Assembly (NCBI RefSeq): GCF_000712055.1
Contig: NZ_JOOA01000002.1
Span: 372,001 to 436,000 of the forward strand
DNA length: 64,000 nucleotides
Source: Ruminococcus sp. HUN007
GTDB taxonomy: Bacteria > Bacillota > Clostridia > Oscillospirales > Ruminococcaceae
Direction: 5' to 3'
The position numbers and the translations under genes are program-made. How positions within the stretch are numbered: the stretch's first letter is position 1; each line of letters begins with the position of its first letter. The notes beneath the pieces are model-generated. The model did not search any database, was not told where the DNA came from, and was given only the letters and a program-made list of their open reading frames with translations. Below, piece after piece: positions 28,023 through 35,940 of this stretch.

Positions 28023-28868
28023 TTAAGTAAACGCTATACCAGTCCCTTCTGAAAACATATCTATGGTATTGTAATGACTTGAAGCCTTGCTGTTGTTATG
28101 CGGATTATCCGGCACAATAACTACGTTGTAGTAATACGAAGCCAGGCATGTCATTGTACCGGGGTTATATCTGTCAAAATAAAGATTTACATTACCGTCT
28201 GAATCAGTTTTTACAGCAGTAAGTTTCTGACCCATACCGTTGACTTCCTGCTGATTCATTTCTATCACTATTCGTTTGTTTTCAAAGAAGTCATCACCTA
28301 CAGTTATTCCTGCTTTTTCGAAAGCATCTGCAGCCATTTCATAGCAGCCGATACACTCGTCATATTCTTTCTTTGTCGAAATCATTGCTGTATAATCATT
28401 TCCATAATCCCCATGATTCATTATGAAATTACTGTAAATAGCACATTTCATATTGTTATAGTAATTATCAATGTCAAAAGTAATACACTGTCTGGTTATA
28501 TCTTTAAGTTCTGACGTGTCAGCGTTTACTGTCATCTTAGTAGAATCTGCCGGTGCAGTTTCCTTTCCGATATTTTCTCTCTTTTTGGAGATGAACGATC
28601 TTAAACATGCCAGATCGCCAATGTCTACGGAATGATCATACTCAACGTCAGCTGCTTCTTTGAGTTCATCATTTTCAAAGTTCTGGTCTCCTATAAGATA
28701 AAGCGAAAGTATTGAAAGATCTGTAACATCAACTATACTGTCTGAATTGAGATCTCCGTATATTATTTCGTCCTTTGCTTCTATAGTTCTGCCGCCGTTA
28801 ATATTTGCTGCTGTTATTATCATTGCAAGTGCAGTAATAAATGCTGCTGTTTTTCTGTTATTTTTCAT
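28023..28868 (-). CDS. Secreted protein with N-terminal type I dockerin
   Basis: A 281-residue protein with a signal peptide (about residues 1-31). A dockerin follows at its N-terminus: two Ca-binding repeats, GDLNSDSIVDVTDLSILSLY (about 38-57) and DVEYDHSVDIGDLACLRSFI (about 74-93). A Thr/Ala linker leads to a C-terminal domain of about 150 residues with paired cysteines (DECIGCYEMAA) that I do not recognise. Dockerins plug into cohesins of a cellulosome-like scaffold, so it is probably cell-surface associated. AAAGGA precedes the ATG. It is not in an operon. Confidence 0.88.
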   Translation of the reverse strand: MKNNRKTAAFITALAMIITAANINGGRTIEAKDEIIYGDLNSDSIVDVTDLSILSLYLIGDQNFENDELKEAADVEYDHSVDIGDLACLRSFISKKRENIGKETAPADSTKMTVNADTSELKDITRQCITFDIDNYYNNMKCAIYSNFIMNHGDYGNDYTAMISTKKEYDECIGCYEMAADAFEKAGITVGDDFFENKRIVIEMNQQEVNGMGQKLTAVKTDSDGNVNLYFDRYNPGTMTCLASYYYNVVIVPDNPHNNSKASSHYNTIDMFSEGTGIAFT

Positions 28869-28895
28869 TTAACTTCATCCTTTCTCATTCATGCT

Positions 28896-28968
28896 TCCTT
28901 TGGAAAACGCTGAATTATTCATAAATCAGCGTAAGGTTCCGGTGCGAAGCCGGGTGTCCGGTTTGATC
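28896..28968. repeat. Dispersed palindromic repeat, copy 4 (one end truncated)
   Basis: TTGGAAAACGCTGAATTATT and the hairpin partner CATAAATCAGCG are followed by a GC-rich GGTGCGAAGCCGGGTGTCCGG middle; the distal CAGTGTTTCC arm is missing. It lies between the sigma-linked membrane protein gene and the dockerin gene. Confidence 0.6.
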
Positions 28969-28976
28969 TATTTTTC

Positions 28977-30104
28977 TTAGTTTTTAAAGGTGACTTTCGT
29001 GTACGGAACATGTGCAATGAGCAGTTCTTCTGTCGTTACAAGGCCGTTGATCACAGCATATTTCAGCGTACAGCGATAACCGCCGTCAAAGACTACCGTA
29101 TATTTTCCGGGATGCGGTATCGAGTAGAAAAATCTGTCATCCTCAATTATAAGCGGATCCTCATTTTCATCCCACTCTGATCCCGATGATATATAGAAAT
29201 TTATATCATCCGCATCTGTTGATTCTGCAGGTGTTTCAGTATATGCTTCTGTCACACAGTCTGTGGTGCATACCGGTTCAGCCTCAGTTGTGCACGGATA
29301 AGTACCAATGTTCCACCATGGTTCTGTTGCCGGTTCAGCCTCAGTTGTGCACGGATAGGTGCCGATCGGTTCTGTTACTGGTCTGGATCTCGTTGTTGCT
29401 TCAGTTGTAACCGGATAGGTGCCGATGTTCCACCATGGTTCTGTTGCCGGTTCTGCTTTTGTTGTCGCTTCAGTTGTACACGGATATGTGCCGATGTTCC
29501 ACCACGGTTCTGTCGATGCATTTACTGTAACCGGTACTGTGTAGGCCTGAGTTTCAGTGTTCTGCCGCGGGGTAGTATGCATACCTTCAGTAAAAGGCAC
29601 TGTATACGGTTTTGTCTGCGAAGCAGCATGAGCATCAGTCTGTCGCTGCTGGCTTTCGGTTTCTGATTTTCCGGCTGATCCGGTATTATCTCCGCTGGTA
29701 ATTACTTCGTATGAAAATATTCCGGACGGCAGATCAGTACTGTTTTCAGGAGTGCTGTAAGCAGCTGTACGCTCTCCGGCAGTAGTATTTTTCTCAGCAT
29801 TTGTATACATATCATTTCCGGTGAAGTCATGCAGATCATTGTTTCCTGAAGTAATATCAGGAAGCATTAGTTCGTGATCATATTTTCTTCCGAGATCATA
29901 GAAATGGAACGCAACAAGAAGTGAAAATACCGCAGCTGCTGATGCGCATGCTGCTATTACCGGAAACCGGTTTTTCCTTCCGGATAATGTAACGTTTCTG
30001 TTTTCTCTTCTGAGGTCAGCATTTCTCAGAAAATCATCTGACAGATGATCCCCTGAAGCTTCAAAGCTTTCCCTTATATCTTTAAGTATATCTTTTTCAG
30101 TCAA
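28977..30104 (-). CDS. Single-pass membrane protein with TEPWWNIGTYP repeats, ECF sigma partner
   Basis: Encoded directly behind an ECF sigma gene, with start TTG 30104 overlapping the sigma stop; GGAGG lies 8 bases upstream. A short cytoplasmic N-terminal part (about 45 residues) precedes one membrane segment (about 48-68). A Ser/Thr-rich extracellular region follows, with at least four near-identical units of TEPWWNIGTYPCTTEA (about residues 195-290), then a small beta-rich C-terminal domain. This is the layout of a membrane anti-sigma/sensor protein of the RsgI kind, but no family domain is recognisable, so the role is inferred from position. Confidence 0.8.
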   Translation of the reverse strand: MTEKDILKDIRESFEASGDHLSDDFLRNADLRRENRNVTLSGRKNRFPVIAACASAAAVFSLLVAFHFYDLGRKYDHELMLPDITSGNNDLHDFTGNDMYTNAEKNTTAGERTAAYSTPENSTDLPSGIFSYEVITSGDNTGSAGKSETESQQRQTDAHAASQTKPYTVPFTEGMHTTPRQNTETQAYTVPVTVNASTEPWWNIGTYPCTTEATTKAEPATEPWWNIGTYPVTTEATTRSRPVTEPIGTYPCTTEAEPATEPWWNIGTYPCTTEAEPVCTTDCVTEAYTETPAESTDADDINFYISSGSEWDENEDPLIIEDDRFFYSIPHPGKYTVVFDGGYRCTLKYAVINGLVTTEELLIAHVPYTKVTFKN

Positions 30105-30617
30105 CGTTATCACCTCCGGAAATCTTTTTTAATTTCTTTATCGCATTGTTGTATTTCCAGATAACAGTTGCTCTCGGGCGCCCGGTGATCTCTGCTATTT
30201 CTGCATGAGTAAACCCCTGGGAGTACATAAGAACTATCTCACGTTCCTCTTCTTTCAGATGCTTAAACAATGCTTTTACGGTTTCACTTACAGTGATCTT
30301 TTCAAAGCAGTCATCAGAAGGAATATTTTCATCAAGATCAGACCTTTTTTACTGCTTCTGATCCAGTCGATCGACATATTGCGTGCGATCATCATGATCC
30401 ATGACTTCGCATTTTTTCCTGAAAACGAAGGAGCAGCCGACCAGACCTTCAGAAAAGTATTCTGCATTATATCCTCAGCATCGAAATCAGATTGCGTATA
30501 GACAAGCGCCAGTGAGTAAACGCTTGTTTTCATCATTGAATACAGTTCAGACAGTGCCTGTCTGTCATTATCCTGTATCCGCAGGATGAGATACTTTAAA
30601 TTCTCATTATTCACCAT
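30097..30617 (-). pseudogene. ECF-type RNA polymerase sigma factor, frameshifted
   Basis: The first 91 codons give region 2 (DAEDIMQNTFLKVW, then WIMMIARNMSIDWIRS). After AGT and an A6 run (plus-strand T6 at 30345-30350) the frame is lost and a stop follows shortly. Adding one A restores reading into SDLDENIPSD and then region 4 (HLKEEEREIVLMYSQGFTH, followed by GRPRATVIWKYN), ending at TGA 30097-30099. The repaired product would be about 173 residues, normal for the family. It is one of five homopolymer breaks in this window. Confidence 0.85.
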
Positions 30618-30742
30618 ATGGGGTTACACTCCGTTTGAAAGCTTTCATATATAAGACGAATGAGAAAGCTTAAATATTTGAGTTTCCGGAACATTTGTAA
30701 CATTGCACAATTTCCAGCGTTTAACTTTATACACATTTTCAA

Positions 30743-30784
30743 TAAAAAAATTACCGGAGCTGCAGGCAATGCTTACACTCCGGT
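30743..30784 (-). terminator. Terminator downstream of the MarR gene
   Basis: On the minus strand ACCGGAG and CTCCGGT pair across an 18-base loop, followed by AATTTTTTT. It closes minus-strand transcription ahead of the sigma factor gene. Confidence 0.65.
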
Positions 30785-30789
30785 GTTTC

Positions 30790-30877
30790 CTTAAGTAAAC
30801 GCTGATTTATTCATAAATCAGCGCTGGGCACGGGGCAAAGCCCCGCAATATTTCCGATTTAATCAGTGTTTCCTTAA
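30790..30877. repeat. Dispersed palindromic repeat, copy 5 (full)
   Basis: Left arm CTTAAGTAAACGCTGATTTA with hairpin partner TAAATCAGCG, central inverted repeat CGGGGCAAAGCCCCG, right arm AATCAGTGTTTCCTTAA. This is one of the two best preserved copies. Confidence 0.8.
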
Positions 30878-30878
30878 A

Positions 30879-31319
30879 TTATTTTATAAGGGTTTTAAGA
30901 TTTTCAGCATACTTTGAACAAAGACTGATCATCTCATTCATTTTTTCTTCGCCGAGCATAGACATACTCTGGTGTTCCGCATCGATTATCGTCGGAATAA
31001 TTTTGTCTGCATACTTTCTGCCTTCTTCGGTAAGCTTAACAAGCTTGTTTCTTCTGTCAGATGCGATCTCCTCCATTGAAATGTATCCCTTGATGAGATA
31101 CGACTTCATAATGGCACTGACTGTCTGTTTGGTTATAACTGAAGAACGGCAGATATCATTCTGCGTACATCCTTCCGGCACTGTGTAAAGCATACGGAGC
31201 ACGAAAAGGCTTTTGTATCCAAGTCCGAATTTTTTAGCATACTTCTCGTACAGTGAATACTGCATATATCTGACTGAAACATATTCCTCCGATTTTAATT
31301 CAATCTGTTCTTCTGTCAT
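30879..31319 (-). CDS. MarR family transcriptional regulator
   Basis: A 146-residue regulator with the winged helix-turn-helix of the MarR family: CTQNDICRSSVITKQTVSAI (about residues 52-71) as the recognition helices and SDRRNKLVKLTEEGRKYADK as the wing. GGGG lies close before the ATG (AAAGGGGTACAGATATG). No transporter or efflux gene is adjacent on the same strand, so the target is unknown. Confidence 0.9.
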   Translation of the reverse strand: MTEEQIELKSEEYVSVRYMQYSLYEKYAKKFGLGYKSLFVLRMLYTVPEGCTQNDICRSSVITKQTVSAIMKSYLIKGYISMEEIASDRRNKLVKLTEEGRKYADKIIPTIIDAEHQSMSMLGEEKMNEMISLCSKYAENLKTLIK

Positions 31320-31340
31320 ATCTGTACCCCTTTCATCTTT

Positions 31341-31378
31341 CTGGAAAATGCTGACTTTAGAAGCATTTCCTTTGAAAT
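31341..31378. repeat. Fragment of the dispersed repeat or unrelated palindrome
   Basis: TGGAAAATGCTGACTTTAG and AAGCATTTCC form a short inverted repeat like the ends of the dispersed family. Too short to assign firmly. Confidence 0.3.
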
Positions 31379-31393
31379 GAAAAACTGAATTCC

Positions 31394-32215
31394 TTATAAT
31401 TTTCTGAATGCAAGAACCGCAAACTCCGTACTCACCTTCATTGAATCGATCGATTCAAGCTTTTTAAAATCCTTTTCCGACGTCTTATAGTAATATGGAG
31501 TCATCATAAAAAGATTTTTTATATCTTCACATGATCCGAGTTTTACTTTCCGGTGGAGTTCACTGCATCTCGCAAGTTCGAATCCTTCTATAGCATATTC
31601 TTTTACTTCATTTTTATACGGATTATCGTAAACAGCTTCCTTCAGTTCCCAGAGATGATTTTCAAGCGGAATGATCTGAATATAGATACCGCCTTTTTTA
31701 AGTACTCTTTTAAATTCCTCACCGCAGAACGGAGCAAATACATTTACGATTATATCACATGATGCATCTGAAAGCGGAAGATGAAAAATACTTGCAACTG
31801 CCTTTTCTATCCCCTTCGACCTGCTCTTTGCACAGGCAAGCGCATTTTTTGATATATCAACGGCAAGCACCGCGGCACTGATACCGGCACTCTGAAGTTT
31901 TTCGTAAAAATCGGAAGTGTAGTAACATTCACCGCATCCGGCATCGAGTATAACGGAACCGTTTTGCGAAAACTTTAAAACTGTCTCGCTTATCTTATCG
32001 CGGAGAGCGCTGTAATAGCCTTTATCAAGAAAATCGCGTCGGGCATGGACCATGATTTTGTCATCGCCGTGATTTCCGGATTTCTGTGACATGAGCAGAT
32101 TTACGTATCCGCTTTTTGAAAGATCAAAGCAGTGATTCTTTTCACAGACAAGAGACTTGTCACGGTTTTCAAGTACACCGCCGCAGACAGGACATACAAA
32201 TCCTGACATGATCAT
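31394..32215 (-). CDS. 23S rRNA (guanine-N1)-methyltransferase, RlmA type
   Basis: A methyltransferase of 273 residues. The N-terminal zinc finger CPVCGG ... CEKNHCFD (about residues 8-30) is characteristic of RlmA enzymes, which methylate G745 or G748 of 23S rRNA. So is the GYVNLLMSQKSGNHGDDKIM segment, with SAM-binding VILDAGCGECYY near residue 83. The ATG overlaps the yebC stop by 4 bases. Position G745 versus G748 cannot be decided by reading. Confidence 0.88.
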   Translation of the reverse strand: MIMSGFVCPVCGGVLENRDKSLVCEKNHCFDLSKSGYVNLLMSQKSGNHGDDKIMVHARRDFLDKGYYSALRDKISETVLKFSQNGSVILDAGCGECYYTSDFYEKLQSAGISAAVLAVDISKNALACAKSRSKGIEKAVASIFHLPLSDASCDIIVNVFAPFCGEEFKRVLKKGGIYIQIIPLENHLWELKEAVYDNPYKNEVKEYAIEGFELARCSELHRKVKLGSCEDIKNLFMMTPYYYKTSEKDFKKLESIDSMKVSTEFAVLAFRKL

Positions 32216-32955
32216 TCTTCTTCAGCAGCTTCAGGATTCTCCCAGTTATGCCATACGTTCTGAACATCATCGTTATCTTCAAGATGTTCAAGAAGGAGAT
32301 TCATCTTCTTGATGGATTCTTCATCTGTAAGTGTTACGTAGTTGTCAGGGATCTGAGCTGTTTCAGCTGAAAGAATTGTATAACCCTTTTCAGTGAGAGC
32401 ATCTCTTACTGCGTGAAGATCGGCAGCTGCTGAGATAAATTCTACTGTATCATCTTCGATGCTGTAGTCATCTGCACCTGATTCAACGCAGTCTTCCATG
32501 AGCTTGTCTTCATCGTAGCCGTTGTTTTCAACTTCAACTATACCGCGACTTGTAAACATGAATGATACGCATCCGCTTGTTCCGAGGTTGCCGCCGAATT
32601 TATCAAAGTAATGACGAACATCACCGGCTGTTCTGTTCTTGTTGTCAGTAAGTGTTTCTACGATAACAGCGATACCGTTAGGGCCGTATCCCTCATATAC
32701 GATAGAGATGTAGTCGCTCTTGTCTTCGCCGCCGCTTGCCTTCTTGATAAGTCTGTCGATGTTGTCACTTGGTACATTATTTGCCTTAGCCTTGGCAATA
32801 AGGTCACGAAGCTTTGCGTTGGTTGTCGGATCAGGGCCGCCTTCCTTAACGCATACTGTCATTTCACGACCGATCTTTGTGAAGATCTTTGCTCTGGCCT
32901 GGTCAGTAGCTTCCTTCTTTCTCTTGATTGTACTCCATTTTGAATGTCCTGACAT
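32212..32955 (-). CDS. YebC/PmpR family transcriptional or translational regulator
   Basis: A member of the widespread YebC family, now linked to rescue of ribosomes stalled on proline stretches and earlier to transcription control. It begins MSGHSKWSTIKRKKEATDQA and has YEGYGPNGIAVIVETLTDNK near residue 80, both hallmark segments. Start ATG 32955 has GGAGG 9 bases upstream. About 247 residues, complete, one base after the mrnC stop. Confidence 0.95.
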   Translation of the reverse strand: MSGHSKWSTIKRKKEATDQARAKIFTKIGREMTVCVKEGGPDPTTNAKLRDLIAKAKANNVPSDNIDRLIKKASGGEDKSDYISIVYEGYGPNGIAVIVETLTDNKNRTAGDVRHYFDKFGGNLGTSGCVSFMFTSRGIVEVENNGYDEDKLMEDCVESGADDYSIEDDTVEFISAAADLHAVRDALTEKGYTILSAETAQIPDNYVTLTDEESIKKMNLLLEHLEDNDDVQNVWHNWENPEAAEEE

Positions 32956-32956
32956 T

Positions 32957-33370
32957 TCAGTCATCCTCCTTCGTTTCAGATAATATGATTTTCATTAATT
33001 CTTCAATACGTTCTCTTCTGCCTGTAAGATGCAGAAAACCAAAAAGGCACTCAACTGCGGTTGCCCTTCTGTAATCTATAATACTGGCACTTTTCGGTGC
33101 TGAACAGCCTGTTGCATTTCTCCCCCTCTTGAGAACAGATGTTTCATCTTCATCAAGATGCGGAAGTATAACATCATAGGCTTTCGACTGAAAAACTGCA
33201 CATACTTTTTTTGTCGATGCAGCATGAAGCCTGGAAACAGCGGTATTCGCTTTAAGAACAATATCCTCACGGACAAGCTGTTCGTAAACAGAATCTCCTA
33301 AAAAAGCAAGCGTGAGCGGAGAATACTGCATTGCTTCCCTTGCTGATAAAACTTTATCCGTAAGCTTCAC
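32957..33370 (-). CDS. mrnC: Mini-ribonuclease III
   Basis: Dimeric RNase III-like enzyme without a dsRNA-binding domain, known to mature 23S rRNA in Bacillus. The catalytic segment YSPLTLAFLGDSVYEQLVR (about residues 16-34) and the second acidic site DYRRATAVECLFGFLHLTGR (about 98-117) are present. 137 residues, typical. The GTG start lies 2 bases after the obgE stop (at 33373) and has only an abutting GGGG, so translation probably depends on coupling with obgE. Confidence 0.92.
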   Translation of the reverse strand: MKLTDKVLSAREAMQYSPLTLAFLGDSVYEQLVREDIVLKANTAVSRLHAASTKKVCAVFQSKAYDVILPHLDEDETSVLKRGRNATGCSAPKSASIIDYRRATAVECLFGFLHLTGRRERIEELMKIILSETKEDD

Positions 33371-33372
33371 CC

Positions 33373-34650
33373 CTACTTAACGTACTCAAACTCAAGTCCG
33401 AAAATATCGACTGTGTCGCCTTCTTCAATACCCATTTCCTCAAGTCTGGTAAATACACCGCTTGTCTGAAGGACTCTCTGAAGATACTGAAGTGATGAAT
33501 AGTCATCAAGGTCAACTGTTCTGAGAATCGGTTCAAGCCAGTTTGCCTCGACAAAATAGATATCCTCTTCCTTTGTAACAGTGATCTTCTTTCGGTCATC
33601 CTCGATCTGCATGAGTTCTTCTTCAGGGATCTCTTCAGGTTCATATTCCTTGATAGGAGGAAGCTTGTCGAGTTCTCCTGAAATGTATTTTATAAGTTCT
33701 GCTGTTCCCTGTGTTGTAGCAGCAGAAATCTCAAAAAAGGCGTAACCCTTGTCCTCGATGTACTTTTTCAGCGCACCGATCTGTTCAGGTGAAGCCATAT
33801 CTGATTTGTTGGCAGCAACGATCTGCGGACATTTTGCAAGGTCTGGACTGAACTTTTCAAGTTCAGCGTTGATTATGTCAAAATCTTCGGCAGGATCTCT
33901 TCCCTCTGAACCTGATACGTCAAGTACATGAAGGATAAGACGGCAGCGTTCAACATGTCTTAAAAACTCATGTCCGAGTCCTATACCGTCGCTTGCGCCC
34001 TCAATAAGGCCAGGAATATCTGCCATTACAAAAGATTTTTCGGCTTCAACCTTTACAACTCCGAGAACTGGTACAAGAGTAGTAAAGTGATAGTTTGCTA
34101 TTTTAGGCTTCGCCTGGCTGACAACAGAAATAAGAGTTGATTTTCCGACATTCGGGAAACCAACAAGTCCTACGTCTGCAAGAAGTTTAAGTTCAAGTGA
34201 AAGTTCAAACTCCTCACCCGGATAACCCGGCTTTGCAAACTTAGGTATCTGTCTTGTAGGCGACTTGAATGCAGAATTGCCCTTGCCGCCGTTTCCGCCT
34301 CTGGCAATAACCTGTCTGTCCTTTCTTGAAAGGTCAGCTATTATTCTACCGGTATTAAAATCCCTTACAAGAGTACCGCGCGGGACCTTGATGATAAGGT
34401 CCTGTCCGTTTCTACCGGTACAGTGCTTTGCGCCTCCGTTTTCTCCGCGCTCAGCAATATATTTCTTCTTATATTTAAAGTCTATAAGGGTCGAGAAGTT
34501 ATCATCTATAACAAATATAACATCTCCGCCCTTGCCGCCGTTTCCACCGTCCGGGCCACCGGCAGCGACATATTTTTCACGATGAAATGATACCGCACCG
34601 TCTCCGCCGTCTCCGGCTTTGACTCTGATCTTCGCCTTGTCTACGAACAT
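33373..34650 (-). CDS. obgE: GTPase Obg
   Basis: Essential ribosome-associated GTPase. The glycine-rich Obg fold is N-terminal (MFVDKAKIRVKAGDGGDGA, GGPDGGNGGKGGDV). The G domain contains GFPNVGKSTLIS (near residue 166), DIPGLIEGA and NKSD, and an OCT domain follows at the C-terminus. The 425-residue length is normal. It stands with rplU-prp-rpmA upstream and mrnC-yebC-rlmA downstream, a common Firmicute order. Confidence 0.97.
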   Translation of the reverse strand: MFVDKAKIRVKAGDGGDGAVSFHREKYVAAGGPDGGNGGKGGDVIFVIDDNFSTLIDFKYKKKYIAERGENGGAKHCTGRNGQDLIIKVPRGTLVRDFNTGRIIADLSRKDRQVIARGGNGGKGNSAFKSPTRQIPKFAKPGYPGEEFELSLELKLLADVGLVGFPNVGKSTLISVVSQAKPKIANYHFTTLVPVLGVVKVEAEKSFVMADIPGLIEGASDGIGLGHEFLRHVERCRLILHVLDVSGSEGRDPAEDFDIINAELEKFSPDLAKCPQIVAANKSDMASPEQIGALKKYIEDKGYAFFEISAATTQGTAELIKYISGELDKLPPIKEYEPEEIPEEELMQIEDDRKKITVTKEEDIYFVEANWLEPILRTVDLDDYSSLQYLQRVLQTSGVFTRLEEMGIEEGDTVDIFGLEFEYVK

Positions 34651-34694
34651 TTTAAATCACCTTCCATGTGTGCTTGAACGCACATGACATTATA

Positions 34695-34730
34695 CAATAA
34701 AATCCCAAGCAAAGCATATGCTCGGGATTT
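34695..34730 (-). terminator. Terminator after rpmA
   Basis: AATCCCGAGCA and TGCTTGGGATT pair and are followed by TTATTG on the minus strand, 25 bases after the rpmA stop. obgE is read beyond it, so it may be partial or obgE has its own promoter. Confidence 0.7.
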
Positions 34731-34754
34731 TTACTGTAAATAAAAAGCGTTATT

Positions 34755-35036
34755 TTACTGTGCAGCGTAAACTGATACTTTCTTACGGTCACGGCCGAGT
34801 CTTTCGAACTTAACTCTTCCTTCAACCATAGCGAAAATAGTATCATCAGAACCGATACCTACACCATTACCTGGATGGATGTGTGTACCACGCTGACGTA
34901 CGATGATGTTGCCAGCCTTAACGTACTGACCATCTGCTCTTTTAACACCTAATCTCTTTGACTCAGAATCACGGCCGTTCTTAGTAGAACCTGAACCCTT
35001 CTTATGAGCAAAAAACTGCATACTAAGATTTAACAT
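34755..35036 (-). CDS. rpmA: 50S ribosomal protein L27 with cleavable N-terminal extension
   Basis: L27 lines the peptidyl transferase centre. The 93-residue sequence is typical ([20 protein letters not shown]), but starts with MLNLSMQFF before AHKKG. In Firmicutes this extension is removed by the protease Prp between FF and A. The prp gene lies immediately upstream here, consistent with that. Confidence 0.97.
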   Translation of the reverse strand: MLNLSMQFFAHKKGSGSTKNGRDSESKRLGVKRADGQYVKAGNIIVRQRGTHIHPGNGVGIGSDDTIFAMVEGRVKFERLGRDRKKVSVYAAQ

Positions 35037-35106
35037 ATCTTACACCTCCGAAATTTTAGTTTTAATCGTTCTTTCAAAAGATTTGCCAAGATAATCAAGA
35101 TGAACT

Positions 35107-35367
35107 TTAAGCCCTGCGATGATCGTAGAAGCTGTTTTTCTGATTTTCTTCACTGATTTCCGCAATCTTCAGAGTAACTACATTGTCTGCAACTTCCGTT
35201 TCAGCCTTAAACTTAAAACTGTCAGTTATAAGATCGGCTGTAAGTTCAACCGCAGATGAGACACTGGCACAGACAATATCAAATCCGTGATCGTCGTAAC
35301 CTGCGTGTCCGCTGACTCTGAAACCCGAAAAATCACTGCCCTTTTTATAAAAAACAGCAGTTATCAT
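35107..35367 (-). CDS. prp: Ribosomal-processing cysteine protease Prp
   Basis: Small cysteine protease (86 residues, family DUF464) that trims the L27 extension. The catalytic His is in RVSGHAGYDDHGFDIVCASV and the Cys in the same segment (about residues 19-36). It sits between rplU and rpmA, the conserved location. The start has no strong ribosome site and lies 6 bases after the rplU stop, so coupling is likely. Confidence 0.95.
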   Translation of the reverse strand: MITAVFYKKGSDFSGFRVSGHAGYDDHGFDIVCASVSSAVELTADLITDSFKFKAETEVADNVVTLKIAEISEENQKNSFYDHRRA

Positions 35368-35373
35368 TCGTGA

Positions 35374-35688
35374 TTAAGCCTTGATTGCTTCGATCTTAAC
35401 CTGAGTGTAAGGCTGTCTGTGGCCCTGTCTTCTCATTGAAGAACCCTTCTTTGGCTTGTAAGTAAGAATGTTGATCTTCTTGCCCTTGCCGTTCTTAACA
35501 ACTGTAGCAGATACTGTAGCACCGCTTACGTATGGAGCTCCAACTGTAAGACCCTTGTCTGTGTTCACAGCAACAACCTTATCAAAGCTAACCTTTTCGT
35601 CAGCTTCAACTGCGAGCTTTTCGATGAATACTACATCGCCCTCTTTTACTTGATACTGCTTACCACCAGTTTCGATAATTGCGTACAT
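35374..35688 (-). CDS. rplU: 50S ribosomal protein L21
   Basis: A 104-residue L21 with the usual opening [18 protein letters not shown] and the C-terminal rRNA-binding stretch [27 protein letters not shown] precedes the ATG. First gene of rplU-prp-rpmA, with a promoter and an about 90-base leader upstream. Confidence 0.98.
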   Translation of the reverse strand: MYAIIETGGKQYQVKEGDVVFIEKLAVEADEKVSFDKVVAVNTDKGLTVGAPYVSGATVSATVVKNGKGKKINILTYKPKKGSSMRRQGHRQPYTQVKIEAIKA

Positions 35689-35699
35689 TTTGGTTTACT

Positions 35700-35778
35700 T
35701 CCTTTCCAAAAAACTCGCTGTACAAGGTGTGTTTCGTCAGTGCGGAACATCTTGCGAACCTGTATACATGCGGCTTTA
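35700..35778 (-). promoter_or_regulatory. Probable L21-type leader RNA
   Basis: The transcribed leader between promoter and rplU is GC-richer than its surroundings. ACAGGT and ACCTTGT can pair around a GCAAGATGTTCCGC segment. Firmicute rplU genes often carry an autoregulatory 'L21 leader' in this place; the identity is inferred from position and size. Confidence 0.4.
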
Positions 35779-35780
35779 TT

Positions 35781-35810
35781 ATTTTACCATATAAATCTTG
35801 GGTTTGTCAA
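35781..35810 (-). promoter_or_regulatory. Promoter of rplU-prp-rpmA
   Basis: TTGACA (35805-35810) and TAAAAT (35781-35786) with an 18-base spacer on the minus strand. The IS66 element ends only about 40 bases upstream. Confidence 0.7.
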
Positions 35811-35940
35811 GCATTTTTTATATAAACGGAAAATTAATTTTTAATTTATGTTACTATTCACGACCTAATTTTCCCAGTACAAAAGAAAACAACACCACTG
35901 GACCGGTTTTATTACCGGCCTGGTGGTGCTGTATTTTTTA

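Noticed and set aside
34695..34730. End of the rplU operon at the rpmA terminator, making obgE a separate unit
   Set aside because: The T-run is interrupted and no clear promoter for obgE is seen, so I could not decide and did not split the operon firmly.
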